A DNA stretch of 5,212 nt from Patescibacteria group bacterium (GTDB lineage Bacteria > Patescibacteriota > Minisyncoccia > JAHIHE01). The translations under genes and the position numbers were made by a program. Below, in pieces: positions 3,629 to 5,212 of this stretch. The DNA lies in assembly GCA_018899995.1 (NCBI GenBank), contig JAHIHE010000112.1, positions 1 through 5,212 of the forward strand, written 5' to 3'. Every line of letters begins with the position of its first letter. The stretch's first letter is position 1. Under the pieces are notes generated by a model. It worked only from the letters and a program-made list of their open reading frames with translations, did no database searches and had not been told where the DNA came from.

Positions 3629-5212
3629 ATGAGTAAAAAACTTCGAATGAAATGTAAAAGAGCGATCGCGGGAATCGTAATGATTACCACGATTGTCTGG
3701 CTTTCCGGAGTGATGGCTCTTGTTCCTGTCGTATCAGCCGCGACTATTGTTGACGGCGATGTGGTAAGGAACCCGAGCGCGGCCGGAATGGCTCAATTCG
3801 ATGTCTATATCGCGAAACTCGTGGGAACCAAGAAATTCAAACGACTTGTTTTAAACCCGCAAGTATTCGCTTCTTACGGACATCTGGAATGGGAAAATGT
3901 CAAACTCGTTACCACAGCAGAAATGGATTCTTTAACGACATCCGGATTGGTAAGGGTTGACGGAGACGCGGCGCAAAAAGTCTACGCTTTGGCGCCAAGC
4001 GGAGACACGGGAGCAAAATCCTGGGTCAATGTGACAGCAACGCAATTTGTTACCGAAGCGGCCGCTGATCCGGATTCAATCTACACTATCAATAGCGTGG
4101 ATGTCGGAAACTATACCGCAGTCGCGGATGTAACAACCGTGGCTCAAGTTACTACCTTCTTAACAGCCGGCACTCTGCCGAGCGTGACACCCGTTGTTAC
4201 CGGCACCTTCACCGCGGCATTAGCCAGCGATAACCCAGCCGCAGGCACATTGGCTTCAGGCTCAGCTTACAACACGATGCTTAAAGTCCTATTCACCAAC
4301 GGCACTAATGTAGATGTCAATGTTACCGGCATCACTGTTACCAGAACCGGTTTCAGTGTGGATACCAATGTAGCAGGCGTATTAGTAAAAGATTCTGTCG
4401 GCGCGAGACACGGCAATGTTTTGACATTGTCCGAAGCCAAAGCGGCATTGAGTTTTGCCTCGGACCCGATTAAAGTCGGAGCCGGAAAAACCGAAACCGT
4501 AAGCATCCAGGTTAATCTGGGTTCAACCGCCACCAGCGGAACAATTGGATTTAAGATTAACGCGGTCGCTGATATCACCGCCTCCACTGCCGCAACAGGC
4601 ACCTTCCCGTTGGTTAGTTCCACTTTCAGCTTGGTTGACGGATCTAATACTCTTGGCGGAGTTTCCGTTCAATCGCAGACTATCTCTACTTCAGTCAGAG
4701 CGGTTGATATCGGTGTTACCGGACAGGAAATCGGCAAATTCAAATTTAGCGAAACCAGTTCTAGAGAAGCGGTTAATATCAAAAAAGTTCGCTTCTATAA
4801 CAATGGCAATACCACGGACGCGGATTTGGCAAATATTGAGCTTTATAACACCAATATCGGAACAAGCTTGGCAAAAGTTGACTCCACCACTAACAAGTAT
4901 GTAACCTTTGACTTATCAGCTTCGCCGCTGAAATTTGACAAAGGCACAAACAAAACATTGTCAGTAAGGGCGGATGTTGTTAACGGTTCAACCCGAACTG
5001 CTCAATTCATCATCCAAAACGATTATGACATTGAAGCAACCGGCGTTGATACCGCAAGCGGAGTTTTAGCGACCGTTGTCGCGTATAGCGATGATGGCGA
5101 TGTGACTACTTTCCCGGTTGGTTCAACCACCAACTTCAACACGATTTCCATTACTGCAGGAAGCTTAACTGTTTCCAAAGATTCTTCGTCTCCTTCAGGC
5201 GACATCGGTCAA
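3629..5212 (+). CDS. Secreted modular surface protein, S-layer-like or adhesin-like (3' end beyond window)
   Basis: An open frame with no stop from the ATG at 3629 to the window end, giving the first 528 residues. The N-terminus is a Sec signal peptide: basic 1-11, hydrophobic 12-35, likely cleavage after VSA or VSAA (37/38). Residues 40-165 form an N-terminal module with VDGDVVRNPSAAGMAQFDVY, LVGTKKFKRLVLNPQVFASYGH and KVYALAPSGDTGAKSW, a pattern I associate with exported Parcubacteria proteins; its function is unknown. Then come Thr/Val/Ser-rich beta modules at about 191-340 and 343-503, with a third starting at 504. The two full modules share landmarks: DVNVTGITV against AVNIKKVRF, and PIKVGAGKTETVSI against PLKFDKGTNKTLSV. 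The only Cys is in the signal peptide, as is common for exported proteins. No sortase or S-layer-homology motif is seen, but the C-terminus is missing. The leader is A-rich without Shine-Dalgarno. An S-layer, pilus-like or adhesin role is possible; none is proven. Confidence 0.85.
   Translation, partial: MSKKLRMKCKRAIAGIVMITTIVWLSGVMALVPVVSAATIVDGDVVRNPSAAGMAQFDVYIAKLVGTKKFKRLVLNPQVFASYGHLEWENVKLVTTAEMDSLTTSGLVRVDGDAAQKVYALAPSGDTGAKSWVNVTATQFVTEAAADPDSIYTINSVDVGNYTAVADVTTVAQVTTFLTAGTLPSVTPVVTGTFTAALASDNPAAGTLASGSAYNTMLKVLFTNGTNVDVNVTGITVTRTGFSVDTNVAGVLVKDSVGARHGNVLTLSEAKAALSFASDPIKVGAGKTETVSIQVNLGSTATSGTIGFKINAVADITASTAATGTFPLVSSTFSLVDGSNTLGGVSVQSQTISTSVRAVDIGVTGQEIGKFKFSETSSREAVNIKKVRFYNNGNTTDADLANIELYNTNIGTSLAKVDSTTNKYVTFDLSASPLKFDKGTNKTLSVRADVVNGSTRTAQFIIQNDYDIEATGVDTASGVLATVVAYSDDGDVTTFPVGSTTNFNTISITAGSLTVSKDSSSPSGDIGQ

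Noticed and set aside
4267..4904. Frames at 4267-4623 (-), 4545-4904 (+) and 5023-5205 (-)
   Set aside because: All lie inside the continuous 528-codon frame that begins at 3629 with a signal peptide, and their low-complexity translations mirror its Thr/Val-rich coding.

Overview
The window looks like a chromosomal stretch from a Patescibacteria/CPR bacterium, most likely Parcubacteria. This is an inference from several things seen together: a four-helix-bundle (23S rRNA intervening-sequence type) gene, an ECF sigma factor paired with a DUF5667-like membrane protein, a very large Thr/Val/Ser-rich secreted surface protein, A-rich leaders, and no recognisable Shine-Dalgarno sequence in front of any of the five genes. 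All five genes are on the + strand. No rRNA, tRNA, CRISPR array or recognisable transposase gene was seen.

Layout. (1) Positions 1-439: a small AT-rich four-helix-bundle gene (40-411) lies between two arrays of an 8-bp repeat in opposite orientation (CAATTAAR before it, TTGTTAAM after it). (2) Positions 449-1318: galU, UTP-glucose-1-phosphate uridylyltransferase. (3) Positions 1319-1556: a second pair of inverted octamer arrays around a 35-bp core with no gene, then an intrinsic terminator, a C5/G5 hairpin, and three TGTAAC boxes. The last box forms a good ECF-type promoter with CGTCTA, placed so that the transcript would start at or next to the sigma-factor ATG. (4) Positions 1557-3398: a two-gene operon, ECF sigma factor followed by a single-pass membrane protein that is probably its anti-sigma factor, ending in a hairpin terminator. 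(5) Positions 3399-3628: a 230-bp intergenic region with several stem-loops and an AT-rich promoter candidate. (6) Positions 3629-5212: the first 528 residues of an exported surface protein with an N-terminal module and tandem beta-rich modules; it runs off the end of the window.

The genes suggest an envelope theme. GalU supplies UDP-glucose for glycans. The sigma/anti-sigma pair has a large extracytoplasmic domain suited to sensing the cell surface. The last gene encodes a secreted, S-layer-like or adhesin-like protein. Direct control of the surface protein by the sigma factor is not supported: its upstream region has no copy of the TGTAAC-N16-CGTCTA promoter.

The most unusual signal is the set of four octamer arrays, which form two inverted pairs: one holds the four-helix-bundle gene and one is empty. 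This looks like a small mobile or recombining cassette and its solo derivative, but mobility is inferred, not shown.
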